Shown here: positions 27,299 through 36,930 of the stretch, one piece after another
Numbering within the stretch: position 1 is the stretch's first letter
Layout: the number at the start of each line of letters is the position of its first letter
Origin: Bifidobacterium erythrocebi
Lineage (GTDB): Bacteria; Actinomycetota; Actinomycetes; Actinomycetales; Bifidobacteriaceae
DNA: 64,000 nt
Assembly: GCF_012932675.1 (NCBI RefSeq)
Contig: NZ_JAAIIF010000014.1
Location: 1 to 64,000, forward strand
Reading direction: 5' to 3'
The notes under the pieces: generated by a model
The model's database searches: none
Told to the model about the DNA's origin: nothing
Seen by the model: the letters and a program-made list of their open reading frames with translations, nothing else
Translations under genes and position numbers: made by a program

Positions 27299-30200
27299 CT
27301 ACTTTCGGCTTCTGCCCACCTCATACCCGCGTCGCCGCGCGGACTCGGCGTAATGCCGGTACGCACCGTAGGAGATGAGCGACACCGCCGCCAACGCCAA
27401 TCCGCCCAGCAGTATGCCGCGCATGGTCGTTCCGCCGGTGAACGGCAGCTCCTGCACGGCCACCCTGTTGACGAACGCCGCGCCGTCGAAGGTCTTATAC
27501 CCCGGCGTGCTGGCACGCACCGATAGCACGCCCTTCTCCTGGTCTTCGGTCACCACGAATCGCACGTACCGCACGCGCGAATCGTAGATGATGTCCGCGA
27601 TGTCGCCGGCCTTCTCACGCACCTCGTACACGTAGGTGCCGGTTTTCGAGAAAGTGAACGATCCGAACGTCACCTTGCCGTATGTGCCGTCTATCAGCGT
27701 CGGCCCGCCGCTCACCGAAACCTCGTACCCTGAGGTCGGGTCGGGCAGCTGCGCGAGCGTTACGCTGTTGGTGGTGCATCCGATCGTGCCACCGTCGATG
27801 GTGAAGTTCAACGTGTTCGCGGAAGTGTCCGTACTGTAATTGCACTTCCTGGCCGTGAACGTGAACGCCGTGTCGGCCTCCCATTGCCGGCCGACGAGCT
27901 GCTTGTACAGCGGCGATGAGGCCTCGATGGTGGCCGGGGACAGCACTTCGTAGGTATTGGCGAAGGAGAATATCCAGCCTGTCAGCCTGTCTGTTTTCGT
28001 TTCGCCGTTGACGACGCCCGCGGTCGCGGTCGGGCTGCCGCCGGTGTACTCGCGGAAAACCGCGTCGTCGCCGTCCTTCTTCAACGCCTTCGTCACGGTG
28101 TACATGGTGCCGTCGCCGTTGTCGTGCACGGTGACTTCGGCCATGTACTGCGTCTGTTTGAACCAGACGTTGTCGATGCGCACATCGCCCTTATTATTGC
28201 CGCTGGCGATGGGATTGCCATCCACATCGTCGAGCGTCGTATTCGTCGAGCCGTCGATGGTGTGCTGCGGCTTCTCCCTGATGATGAATCGGTACGTTTT
28301 GCCGGCATCGGACTGGTTGAACACCAGACCATGCTCGGTGCCGTCCGTATCGATGGAGCCGGCGAGCTTTTCGGTCATGAGATCGGTCGCCTGACCTTGT
28401 TTGCCGGAACCATCGCCTTGCGATGCCGTTGCATCAGTGGTGGCGGCATTGCTGAATTCACGGTCCTTGACGAGGCTGCCGCCCGAGATGCGCTGCTGTG
28501 ACGCCTCATCGGCGCCTTCGATGGTGAACGTGAACTCGCCGGCGCGAAGATTGCGCGTGGTGCCCGCATTCATGTTCAACAGTATTTTCTCCACGTCGAA
28601 ACCGGTGTACGCCAAGCGTGCCCGATAGCCGTTGGTGAACGCCGCCGCACCGGTCGCATTCCTATCGGCCGCCGTGGTCGCCTGCGCATTGTCATACACC
28701 GTGGTGACCGACAGCTTGCCGCAATGTTTGCCGTTCGCATCCAGATCACTGACCGTGAAGATGACGGTGGACTGATGCGCATCGTAATCGATGTAGCTCA
28801 GATCACCCTTGGTTTCCGCGATGGCGAACGTATACGTTCCCGCTCGTTTGAACTGCAGCGTGCTGAACATCTTCTCAATCGACGTGCCAACCGCCGAACC
28901 GGTGGTACCGCCGGCCTTGACCGTCACCTTCATAGACTTACCGTCTGCCAGGCAGCCCGCAGCAGTACCCGTGCAATCCACGTCACTGCTCGCAATGGCT
29001 TGGCTGGTCGTCTCATCAGCGGCCGATAGCGTGAAGTCGAACGCGAACTTGGACCAGTCGTGGCCGGTCAGCGTCTTGCGCACCTTCGGCGTGGCCGTTA
29101 CCGCGCTCGCCGTATACGAGTTCGTGAAATTCAACGGCGTACCGTTATCGGAAGCCGTCACCTTGGTCAGGGTCGCCGTCGCCAGCCCGGACGGGTCGGT
29201 GCAATCGGCCTTGTAATACGTCACATCGGCATCCACCACCGTCTTGCCCACCGTGGCATCCGCGTCGGTTCGCGTGCTGACCGTCACCGCCGCCACATAC
29301 ATGGTGGAATCGTACTTCACCGGATCCTCGCCATCCTTCTGGCTGGAACTGCCGGTGGCCGTATGCTGCTTCTCGGAAATCGCATAGAAATACGTCTTGT
29401 TCGCGTCCCCCGCCTCGAAGGCGATATTCGGGAACGTGCCTGTGTAGTTCGCGTCGAATGCAGCGTCCACCGAAGCCAGCACCGCGCCGCTGGCCTGCTG
29501 GGGCATCGGCGCGCAGGACGTAGAGGCGGCATCCGAACCGCACGCCACACTACCTGCCGAACCGAGCACATCCGCCATCTTCACCGTATCGCCCAGTGTC
29601 ACATTGGCCGTGGTCGCGCTTGCCACGGGCTTGAGTGTGGAGGCGAACATGCCCGCCTGGTACGCGTAGCCGTTCTCCGTATAGGTTTTATGCGTTTTGA
29701 AACTCACGTACCGCGGGTCGGCGCTATACGTGTTCGTGAATTCCGCCGGATTGCCTTTCGCGTCCACGGCGGTGCCGTTCGTGGCGAAACCGGCGTCATT
29801 GCGCGTCTGTTTGACGGTGACCCCGGTGACCACGAGCTTGCCGTCTTGCACCGCGACGGTCACGGCGACCTCGTAGACCGCATTGGAATAGCTGAAATAC
29901 TGCCGGTACAGGCTCGTATCCGCAGCGGTCGGCGTGTATTCGGTGAGCCTGTAAGTGTAGGTTCCCGGCTTGCTGTAGGTGATTGCGCCGAAGGTCATGT
30001 CACGGCTGTTTGCGGCATCCGCACCCGTTACGCTCTGCCCAGTGGTCGAGTTCAGCACCTTGTCCATGACGGCGTCGCCGGTCGCGCTGTCCGTGCCGGT
30101 CGAGCACACGGCGGTGTCGGTGATGGCGCCGCAATCGGGCATGGGCGCGTCGTTGTCGCTTTCCAAGTGGAAGCGGAACGCGAAATCGTTGTTCCATGCG

Positions 30201-33200
30201 GTGCCTTGCACGGTTTTGCGCACGGTGATGAAATCACCGGCCTGCAGGTCGACCGTCATGCCGCCGTACTGGTTGGTGAACACCGCTTTCCCGGTGCCGC
30301 TGGCGCGTGTGATGGTACCGGTCGTGCCGGTCGCGCCGATTTGTTTGAACCCTTCGGGCATGGGCGCATCGGTGGCGTCGGTCGGCTCGCTGACCGCATA
30401 GGAAACGCCGTCCGTGATGTTGGCGATGTTCAGCGTCTCGTTGTTCCGCAACGTGATGGTCTCGGTGCTCGCGCAACGTTCCTCGTCGGTCGCATTGGAT
30501 TCGTCGGTGACCTTGGCGGTGCATAGCTTGAGTTCGCCCTGTGCGCCGGTGCCACTGGCCGCGACGCCGTCGAGCTTCATGACCACGCTTCTCGCCGTAC
30601 CGTTCTTCCCGCCGCCGGTGACGGAACCATGATAGTAGAAGGTTGTGCCGTCCTGTTTCAGGGCGTTCTCATCGGCACCTTTCAGCACGACCTTGAAGGG
30701 GAACCGCTGATCGTCGAGCGCGGACACGGTTTTGCCGTCCACGGTTTTCGTCGGCCCCACGTAGCCTTCCGCGACACTCGCCTTCTTGGTGATTGTGAGG
30801 CTGGGCTTGCGCTTGTCGGTCACGCGCACGATGGTCGCGCCGGTGAACAGGTGCGCCAGGTCGGAATCCTTGAGCGAGAATTTCACGCCCATACCGCCCA
30901 GATCGTCATCAAGGTTCTGCTTCACGCCGAGCCCCGTCCAACCGGTGGTGTTGGCGAAGCCATTATCGGTCATATTGCTTTCGTCGGCCAACCAGTAGCC
31001 GCCGACGCTCTTGCCTTCCTTATCCTGTTTGAGCTTCCAGGTGACCTTGACGGATTTGCTGGTGGTCTCCCACTTGCGGTCGGTCACACACTGCTCGGTT
31101 TCGCAGCGTTTCTGTGTCACGATGAGGTCGGACAGCGTGCGGTTGACGTCACGGTTCGAGGCGAACTGATACAGCGACTGGTTCAACGTGCCGACGTGCG
31201 TCACCGTGGATATGCCGTCGTTCTCCGTGCCGGCGTCGGCGTAGATGCCGTCGTCGGTGATGAGCACTTTGGCCAGGGTGCCGTTGATTTCGTAACCGGC
31301 CGGCGCCGCCATCTCCTTGATGTAGTACGTGCCGTTGCCGAAGTTCACACCGCTGGCTTTCATGCCGAACATGCATGAACCGTCCATGGGGTACGGATAG
31401 TCCGTGTCTTTCGTCACGCAGGTCTGTATGGGTTCCGCATCCGATTTGAGCGTCACCGTGCCGTCTTCGGCCGTATCCGTCTGGTTTTCCGCGTAGATGC
31501 CGAAGGTCGCGCCTTCGACGGGGTTGCCGTCCTCGTCGACCTTCTGCACGATCGGCGCGTTGCGCACGTCGGTGACGGCGATCTGCACGCCATGCTGGCG
31601 GATGAACTGGTCGCCGTATTTCGTGCCTTCCACCGACGACAGTCGCACCGTATTGTCACCGTTGATGTCTTCCGTGTTCTCCGCAGTCGTGTAGTACACG
31701 GCCACGGTGTACAGCGCATTGTACCGTTCGTCCGGTTGCATCATGTTGTAGTACGTGAAGATGTTGCCGGGCAGGTTGTTGACCGAAACGGAGTATTTGC
31801 CTTCCGAATCCTTGGTGAAGAAATGGAAGTAACTGGTGGTACCGGCCGCATCCGATTTGGCGAGATCGGCCAGCGAATCGAGGTTTCCCACCTGATTCTT
31901 GGATAGTTCCCAGCCTTGCAGCGCGTTACCGGATACCGCATACCACGGATCGGACGCGATGCTGCCGCCATTCTTCTTGTCGCGCTGCAGAATGACCGCG
32001 AAGGCATGTCCACCGTCCTGATCGAGGTCGATGGGAACGTCGGCTTTCGAACCGGATGCCGGGTATACCTTGGTTCCCTCGTTCACCGTCAGGGTTTCAC
32101 GTGGCACCGACCATGCACCGCTGTCCCATTTGCCTTGTTCCTCGTTGCACAGCAGCAGGCCGTTGCCCGTGGCGCCCTCCTGGTAGCGTAGTTTCACGTC
32201 GCGTGAGACGCGGTAGCCGGCCGGAGTGTCCACCTCCTTGAGCACGTAATGCGTGATGCCGTCGCCGTCGCGTGCGAGCGAGGAGAAGTTGAGCGGCGTA
32301 TCCGTGTCAAGATCCCTGAACACGTATGAACCGTTCTCGTCGGTCACGCCTTCGCTCAGCAGGTCGCTGTCGGTGTAACTGTAGTCCTCTCGGGCGGCGT
32401 ACAGCCTGAATTTGGCTCCCGCCACACGGTTGCCCTGCTGATCGACCTTCACCAGATTGTTGTCGGGGACGGTGGCGAGGTTGAACTTGAGCTTGAGGTT
32501 CGAATTGCCGCCGCCGCGCTCCAGGTAGAAGAAGTCCAGGGTGTGCGAACTGCCGTCGGCGAAGGTGTCGCCGGAGAAGTTCAGCTTGCGGAACGCTTCG
32601 GAATCCTCGCCGTAGGCATCGGCGAAGGCCTGTTTGATGGTCGTGGTGGTCGAGTCGTACACATAATCCTTGTGCTTGTTGAGGACCCAAGCCGGGTAGT
32701 TGGCGCCGTTCGACACCGTGACCTTGCCGGATTGGAAGTCGATGCTCAGTTTCAGACGGTCGTGCAGGCCGCTGACATCGCCTACAAGCACGCCGTCGAT
32801 GAACACCCACACGTCATCGTCGCCGGAGAAATCGAAGGTCATCGGATCGCCGTTCACCGTGCCGCCGGTCGGCTGGATGAAATACGCCTGCGAGTGCAGG
32901 CCGAAATAGTGGTTGAGGCTTTTGCCGTCGAATTCGGATCTCGAATTCACTTTTGAGCTCAACGCGCCATTGGTGCTATTGACTCTGAACACCTGTTCGG
33001 CGGTGTTGAACGGGAAGAACTGGCCGCTCTGCTGGTCCTTGCCGCCGTTCGGCGTCGTCACCGCCGGAGTGTCGTACAGTTTGAAGCGATTGGTCGCGGC
33101 GTCGAATGAGGCGAAGTTCTTCTGGGAGTCATAGACATAGTAGCCGTCCTCCAACTGCAGCAGACCGCCGACGTTCTGGTACGCCTGCTTGTAGTCGGCG

Positions 33201-33841
33201 GACTCCCTGTTCCTCGGGTTGAACAGATAGGCCAGGGACTCGTCGCCCTTGGTGGTCGGTGCACCACCTGTGCGCCATCTGCCCCACTTGTTATTGGGGG
33301 CGAGCGTCGGGTAACCGTCGGTGAGCGTCCGGTTGACGATGCCGAGCGACTTGGTCCAATCGGGATAGTCGGACTTCCAATATTCCTTCCAGAAATCGCT
33401 CCATGGGCCGCCGTTGTTGTACTTGTATTTTTTCTGCGACTGGGTTTTGCCGAAGCTCGGATCGCCGGTCCACTTATTGATGTAGCTGCCGTCGTTATCG
33501 CCGATGCCATCGTAGGTGAATTTGAGCGGATGGCCATTGTTGATGCCGGCGCTCTCCTGATCGGAGAGATCCTTATTGTCGTTGGCGTCTCGCGTGGTTG
33601 TCCAATAATCGAACAAATCGGTGGACACCGACGATGGATTGATATCGTTTGCAACGACGTGACGCTCATATGGGTCGGCGGTCTCGCTTGCCGCTGCCAC
33701 CGCGGTGAACGCCGGCATGGTCAGGGAACCTGCCACCGTCGCCACTGCGACGATAACCGCGAGCAGCCGTCCGCCCGCATGTCCCTGTGCGCCAGCTCCG
33801 TATGCATGATGACGGTTCCGAACCGGACGCCGAGAAAACAT
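27299..33841 (-). CDS. Giant LPXTG-anchored multi-isopeptide pilin/adhesin
   Basis: A 2180-aa secreted cell-wall protein. The long signal peptide (to about 52, hydrophobic LLAVIVAVATVAGSLTM) is followed by a fibro-slime/PA14-like domain (about 70-430, DFSGDDDVWVFIDGVLVG). Two Cna-B/SpaA-like domains follow (GAKFRLYAA...KEVDTPAGY near 445-550; GATFGIYAE...KEMAAPAGY near 765-850). Five or six FctA/Spy0128-type domains follow, recognisable by TYTYRLTEY, TYTFAIAET, TYRFIIREK and TYVYEVREK. The sorting signal LPFTG is near 2132, followed by a hydrophobic helix and RRRGYEVGRSRK. AAAGGA precedes ATG 33841. No sortase or partner pilin is adjacent. Confidence 0.9.
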   Translation of the reverse strand: MFSRRPVRNRHHAYGAGAQGHAGGRLLAVIVAVATVAGSLTMPAFTAVAAASETADPYERHVVANDINPSSVSTDLFDYWTTTRDANDNKDLSDQESAGINNGHPLKFTYDGIGDNDGSYINKWTGDPSFGKTQSQKKYKYNNGGPWSDFWKEYWKSDYPDWTKSLGIVNRTLTDGYPTLAPNNKWGRWRTGGAPTTKGDESLAYLFNPRNRESADYKQAYQNVGGLLQLEDGYYVYDSQKNFASFDAATNRFKLYDTPAVTTPNGGKDQQSGQFFPFNTAEQVFRVNSTNGALSSKVNSRSEFDGKSLNHYFGLHSQAYFIQPTGGTVNGDPMTFDFSGDDDVWVFIDGVLVGDVSGLHDRLKLSIDFQSGKVTVSNGANYPAWVLNKHKDYVYDSTTTTIKQAFADAYGEDSEAFRKLNFSGDTFADGSSHTLDFFYLERGGGNSNLKLKFNLATVPDNNLVKVDQQGNRVAGAKFRLYAAREDYSYTDSDLLSEGVTDENGSYVFRDLDTDTPLNFSSLARDGDGITHYVLKEVDTPAGYRVSRDVKLRYQEGATGNGLLLCNEEQGKWDSGAWSVPRETLTVNEGTKVYPASGSKADVPIDLDQDGGHAFAVILQRDKKNGGSIASDPWYAVSGNALQGWELSKNQVGNLDSLADLAKSDAAGTTSYFHFFTKDSEGKYSVSVNNLPGNIFTYYNMMQPDERYNALYTVAVYYTTAENTEDINGDNTVRLSSVEGTKYGDQFIRQHGVQIAVTDVRNAPIVQKVDEDGNPVEGATFGIYAENQTDTAEDGTVTLKSDAEPIQTCVTKDTDYPYPMDGSCMFGMKASGVNFGNGTYYIKEMAAPAGYEINGTLAKVLITDDGIYADAGTENDGISTVTHVGTLNQSLYQFASNRDVNRTLSDLIVTQKRCETEQCVTDRKWETTSKSVKVTWKLKQDKEGKSVGGYWLADESNMTDNGFANTTGWTGLGVKQNLDDDLGGMGVKFSLKDSDLAHLFTGATIVRVTDKRKPSLTITKKASVAEGYVGPTKTVDGKTVSALDDQRFPFKVVLKGADENALKQDGTTFYYHGSVTGGGKNGTARSVVMKLDGVAASGTGAQGELKLCTAKVTDESNATDEERCASTETITLRNNETLNIANITDGVSYAVSEPTDATDAPMPEGFKQIGATGTTGTITRASGTGKAVFTNQYGGMTVDLQAGDFITVRKTVQGTAWNNDFAFRFHLESDNDAPMPDCGAITDTAVCSTGTDSATGDAVMDKVLNSTTGQSVTGADAANSRDMTFGAITYSKPGTYTYRLTEYTPTAADTSLYRQYFSYSNAVYEVAVTVAVQDGKLVVTGVTVKQTRNDAGFATNGTAVDAKGNPAEFTNTYSADPRYVSFKTHKTYTENGYAYQAGMFASTLKPVASATTANVTLGDTVKMADVLGSAGSVACGSDAASTSCAPMPQQASGAVLASVDAAFDANYTGTFPNIAFEAGDANKTYFYAISEKQHTATGSSSQKDGEDPVKYDSTMYVAAVTVSTRTDADATVGKTVVDADVTYYKADCTDPSGLATATLTKVTASDNGTPLNFTNSYTASAVTATPKVRKTLTGHDWSKFAFDFTLSAADETTSQAIASSDVDCTGTAAGCLADGKSMKVTVKAGGTTGSAVGTSIEKMFSTLQFKRAGTYTFAIAETKGDLSYIDYDAHQSTVIFTVSDLDANGKHCGKLSVTTVYDNAQATTAADRNATGAAAFTNGYRARLAYTGFDVEKILLNMNAGTTRNLRAGEFTFTIEGADEASQQRISGGSLVKDREFSNAATTDATASQGDGSGKQGQATDLMTEKLAGSIDTDGTEHGLVFNQSDAGKTYRFIIREKPQHTIDGSTNTTLDDVDGNPIASGNNKGDVRIDNVWFKQTQYMAEVTVHDNGDGTMYTVTKALKKDGDDAVFREYTGGSPTATAGVVNGETKTDRLTGWIFSFANTYEVLSPATIEASSPLYKQLVGRQWEADTAFTFTARKCNYSTDTSANTLNFTIDGGTIGCTTNSVTLAQLPDPTSGYEVSVSGGPTLIDGTYGKVTFGSFTFSKTGTYVYEVREKAGDIADIIYDSRVRYVRFVVTEDQEKGVLSVRASTPGYKTFDGAAFVNRVAVQELPFTGGTTMRGILLGGLALAAVSLISYGAYRHYAESARRRGYEVGRSRK

Positions 33842-33885
33842 CACTATCCTTTCGGCACGCAGCAGCGTGCTATCGCCAAGAACAC

Positions 33886-33922
33886 AAAAACAGCCTGTCC
33901 CATGCAGAAAATTGACAGACTG
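33886..33922 (-). terminator. Terminator-like hairpin upstream of the pilin
   Basis: On the minus strand CAGTCTGTC pairs with GACAGGCTG (one G-T wobble) and is followed by TTTTT. It lies 195 bp past the aarF stop and 45 bp before the pilin ATG. It either ends the aarF transcript or attenuates the pilin; too little room remains for an obvious pilin promoter after it. Confidence 0.6.
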
Positions 33923-34040
33923 TCCGATTTATCAGCTAGCAGGATAGCACACGAAACGAAACCCCCGAATCATGCCATCGTTCTCATGGCGAAACCGCGG
34001 CAAGCCCTACGTATCAACCCGTTATACGGCATGCCGCCAT

Positions 34041-34048
34041 CCCCCCCC
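34041..34048. repeat. C8/G8 homopolymer tract
   Basis: Eight consecutive C on the plus strand, in the aarF-pilin gap about 200 bp upstream of the pilin start. Longer G tracts are known to drive phase variation of some bifidobacterial pili, but those lie in coding sequence. The role here is uncertain. Confidence 0.4.
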
Positions 34049-34116
34049 GTCACAGCCCATCGCACGTCGGGCACATCGCGGGCACCGCCGACGCACGACA
34101 CCTGCGGGAGACATCA

Positions 34117-35832
34117 TCAATGCTTCTTCCTACGTCCCTTGATGAGAATGTCGAGCACGATCCAGCATCCCAGCGCGAACGCCACGATGTACCCCATGAA
34201 GCCGACGATCGGAATGCCGAACACCACCGGTTTGATGCCCGCATAGTACACGATGGACGATCCGATGAACAATCCGACCACGATCAACGCCATCGTCAGC
34301 CTGTTCACCATATCCGACAGCTGCTGGAACGGCTCCTCCGAGCCGACGAGCTCCATATTCACCCTCAACTGGCCACGGGTGAGCATGCGCGTGGCATGCT
34401 TCATCTCGGTCAACGCGGCCATCGCATCATGCAGCGCCTGCCGACCTTCGATGGCCAATGATTTCGCCTCGTTCTTCACCATCGTTTCGGGGGTTTGCGA
34501 GGCGGCGATATGCGCGGAGATGATCTGGATCATATTGACGTTGGGAATGAACTCGTCGAGCAACCCCTCCAACGTGACCAACGCGCGACCGACCGTGGTG
34601 ATGCTGCTGGGAATCTCGATGCCGTGGCGCGACGCGAGCTGGGTAAGCGACGTGAGGAACGCCGCAATGTCCAATTCGGACAAATCGACCGTGCCGAACT
34701 CCTGGACGACCATGTCGAGATCGGCGAGCAGCGATGGGTAATCCTCGCTATCCGGACTGGCGACGGCGAACCGCAGCAGGCTGTCGGCCAGGGCGGGCGA
34801 ATCCTGCTGGGCGACAGCGAACAGCATGTCCTTGAGCACGGTGCGGGTGCGCTGATCCAGCCGCCCGGTCATACCCAGATCGATGAGCACGATCTGCCCG
34901 CCGCGCACGATGATGTTGCCGGGGTGCGGATCCGCGTGGAAGAAGCCCTCATCCAGAATCTGCGTGGCGTAATTGTCGACCAGCTTGGTGCCGATCTCCT
35001 TGAGATCGTATCCGGCGTCGAGCAGACGGCCGGGATGCGAGACGGAAATGCCGTCGACGTAATCCATCACAACCACATGTTCGGTGCACAGCTCCGCGTA
35101 TGGAGCCGGGCAATCCATGTATTTGTAGGCCTTCGAGAATTTCTTGAAGGCGGCGAGGTTACGCGCCTCGACCAGGAAGTCGGTTTCGGCTTCGAAGGTG
35201 TCCCACAGTTCCTCGACCACTCCCTTGAAGTCGATGATCTGCGTGTCGGGGAACAGTTTCGCGGCGACCTTGGCCAGCGAGCGCATGATCGCCACATCCT
35301 GCGCCATGGTTTCTCTCACGCCGGGGCGTTGCACCTTCACGGCCACGTCCTCGCCGGTCGTGAGCGTGGCGCGGTGCACCTGGGCCAGCGACGCCGAGCC
35401 CAACGGCTTGGAGTCGATGCTGGAGAAGATCTCATCGATGGGTCTGCCGTACTCCTTGGCGAGCGTGTCCACCACGGTTTGGTACGGCATCGGATCGGCG
35501 TCGGCGCGGAGTTTGGACAGCTCGTCGCAGAAGGATTGCGGCAGCATTTCGGAACGCATCGACAGGATCTGCCCCACTTTCACGAACGTGGGGCCGAGCG
35601 CCTCGAACATGAGCCGCATCTTGACCGGTGTCAAGCCGTGGAAGATGTCGAACTGTTTGGCGATGCGGACGATTTCCCTCAGCCGCTTCGCCTTGCCGCG
35701 CCGCGTGAGATGGTAACGCTCGGAGAAGCTGTCTCGGCGCAAACCGAACAGCGAGAAGGTCACGCCTTCCCGCTGCACGGCTCGCTCAAGATCCACCGTG
35801 GAATCGGTGGGCTGGGAGGTGGGATCGATCAC
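34117..35832 (-). CDS. AarF/UbiB/ABC1-family atypical kinase
   Basis: A 571-aa protein-kinase-like protein. It has the KxGQ-type motif VKVGQILSMRSEMLP, the Ala-rich loop PLGSASLAQVHRA, VAVKVQRPGV, HADPHPGNI and LIDLGMTGRL. Two closely spaced C-terminal membrane helices (about 505-560) anchor it. In ubiquinone-making bacteria UbiB supports quinone synthesis; the role in an anaerobic actinobacterium is unknown, possibly lipid handling. The start is GTG 35832, overlapping the TGA of the phasin-like gene by 4 bp. Confidence 0.92.
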   Translation of the reverse strand: MIDPTSQPTDSTVDLERAVQREGVTFSLFGLRRDSFSERYHLTRRGKAKRLREIVRIAKQFDIFHGLTPVKMRLMFEALGPTFVKVGQILSMRSEMLPQSFCDELSKLRADADPMPYQTVVDTLAKEYGRPIDEIFSSIDSKPLGSASLAQVHRATLTTGEDVAVKVQRPGVRETMAQDVAIMRSLAKVAAKLFPDTQIIDFKGVVEELWDTFEAETDFLVEARNLAAFKKFSKAYKYMDCPAPYAELCTEHVVVMDYVDGISVSHPGRLLDAGYDLKEIGTKLVDNYATQILDEGFFHADPHPGNIIVRGGQIVLIDLGMTGRLDQRTRTVLKDMLFAVAQQDSPALADSLLRFAVASPDSEDYPSLLADLDMVVQEFGTVDLSELDIAAFLTSLTQLASRHGIEIPSSITTVGRALVTLEGLLDEFIPNVNMIQIISAHIAASQTPETMVKNEAKSLAIEGRQALHDAMAALTEMKHATRMLTRGQLRVNMELVGSEEPFQQLSDMVNRLTMALIVVGLFIGSSIVYYAGIKPVVFGIPIVGFMGYIVAFALGCWIVLDILIKGRRKKH

Positions 35833-36071
35833 TCGGACTTCTCGTCCTCGTTCTTGGTCGCCGTCTCGGCGGTGGCCTTCGCGTCGTCCACGACTTCGCT
35901 CACCTTGCGCTTGAGCTCGGTGTTCAACGCCTTGCCCTGTTCGACGGTGATTTCGCCCTTCTTGACGAGTTCGTCCACGATTTCGCTGCTCTTCTCGTAT
36001 GTGGTGGCCAGGGCTCCGATGCCCGCCAGCACGATCTTGCGCAGGCCTTCGCCCAGATTGAGATCAGCCAT
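35829..36071 (-). CDS. Small phasin-like coiled-coil protein
   Basis: An 80-aa, highly charged helical protein (IVLAGIGALATTYEKSSEIV, then DELVKKGEITVEQGKALN and an acidic/lysine-rich tail). This is the layout of small phasin/PhaF-like proteins that often precede AarF kinases. It is encoded just before aarF with a 4-bp overlap and good upstream AAGGAGG, so the two form an operon. The function is inferred from association only. Confidence 0.75.
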   Translation of the reverse strand: MADLNLGEGLRKIVLAGIGALATTYEKSSEIVDELVKKGEITVEQGKALNTELKRKVSEVVDDAKATAETATKNEDEKSE

Positions 36072-36180
36072 GATGTCCTCCTTGTCGCAGAGTGGATGCG
36101 GCCAAACGCCGCATCGCTATTCCCTAGACTACCGCACGCGCCGCGCGGAAGCCCTGAACAAACGCCAGGAGATGTCAGGG

Positions 36181-36930
36181 TCAGCGCGGCCTTGATGCGG
36201 CGACTTCGCGGGCTTTCGCACAGTATTCGTCGAGTCGCGCAAGTTCGGCGCGCCCTTCCTCCGACTGTTCCGACAGGTCGAAGGAACCATATCGGCGTTC
36301 CACGGCGGTGCGGATGAGGAAATCGCTGATCGCCGGGTTCTTCGGCAATAGCGAGCCGTGCATGTACGTGCCGATCACGTTGCGCACGCGCGCGCCTTCG
36401 GTGCCGTCCTCGCCGTTATTGCCCAAGCCTTCGCCGACCTTGCCCAGCGGTTCCACGCCTTCGCGCAGGAAGGTCTGGCCGGAATGGTTCTCGTAGCCGA
36501 TGATGTCGCCGAAATCCTCGGAATGTTCGACCAGATTGCCGATGCGCCGCACGTCGCTGCCCACGGTGTACGCGCCGATTGCGCCGATGCCGTCGAGCCT
36601 CGTGCCGTCCACGGTTTCGAAATACTCGCCGAACAGCTGGTACAGGCCGCAGATCATGAGCATCGGCACGCCCTGCTCCACCAGCGAGCGCAGCAGATCG
36701 GCACGGGCGAACAGGTCCGTGATGATCTTTTTCTGGCCGGTGTCCTGGCCTCCGCCACCAAGCACCATGTCGGCGTGCTGAGGCCACGGGTCGCCCTGGT
36801 TGACCAGGTGCACCTGCGGATCGTACCCGTACAGGCGCAGGCGGCGTGTGATGGCGAGCACGTTGCCGGTATCGCCGTAGATGTTCATATCCTTGGGGTA
36901 TAGGGATACGATGTCGATCTGTTTGCTCAT
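36181..36930 (-). CDS. gatD: Lipid II isoglutaminyl synthase, glutaminase subunit
   Basis: A 249-aa class I glutamine amidotransferase-like subunit that supplies ammonia to MurT to amidate D-Glu of lipid II. It has LGGGGQDTGQKKI, the catalytic Cys in MICGLYQLFGEYF and His in GYENHSGQT. ATG 36930 overlaps the murT stop by 4 bp, fixing the start; 26 extra upstream codons are a frame extension. Third gene of the dnaB-murT-gatD run. Confidence 0.94.
   Translation of the reverse strand: MSKQIDIVSLYPKDMNIYGDTGNVLAITRRLRLYGYDPQVHLVNQGDPWPQHADMVLGGGGQDTGQKKIITDLFARADLLRSLVEQGVPMLMICGLYQLFGEYFETVDGTRLDGIGAIGAYTVGSDVRRIGNLVEHSEDFGDIIGYENHSGQTFLREGVEPLGKVGEGLGNNGEDGTEGARVRNVIGTYMHGSLLPKNPAISDFLIRTAVERRYGSFDLSEQSEEGRAELARLDEYCAKAREVAASRPR

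Noticed and set aside
27299-33841. Two or more fused pilin genes or a frameshift in the giant pilin
   Set aside because: One continuous frame with a single signal peptide and a single LPFTG; no internal sorting motif.
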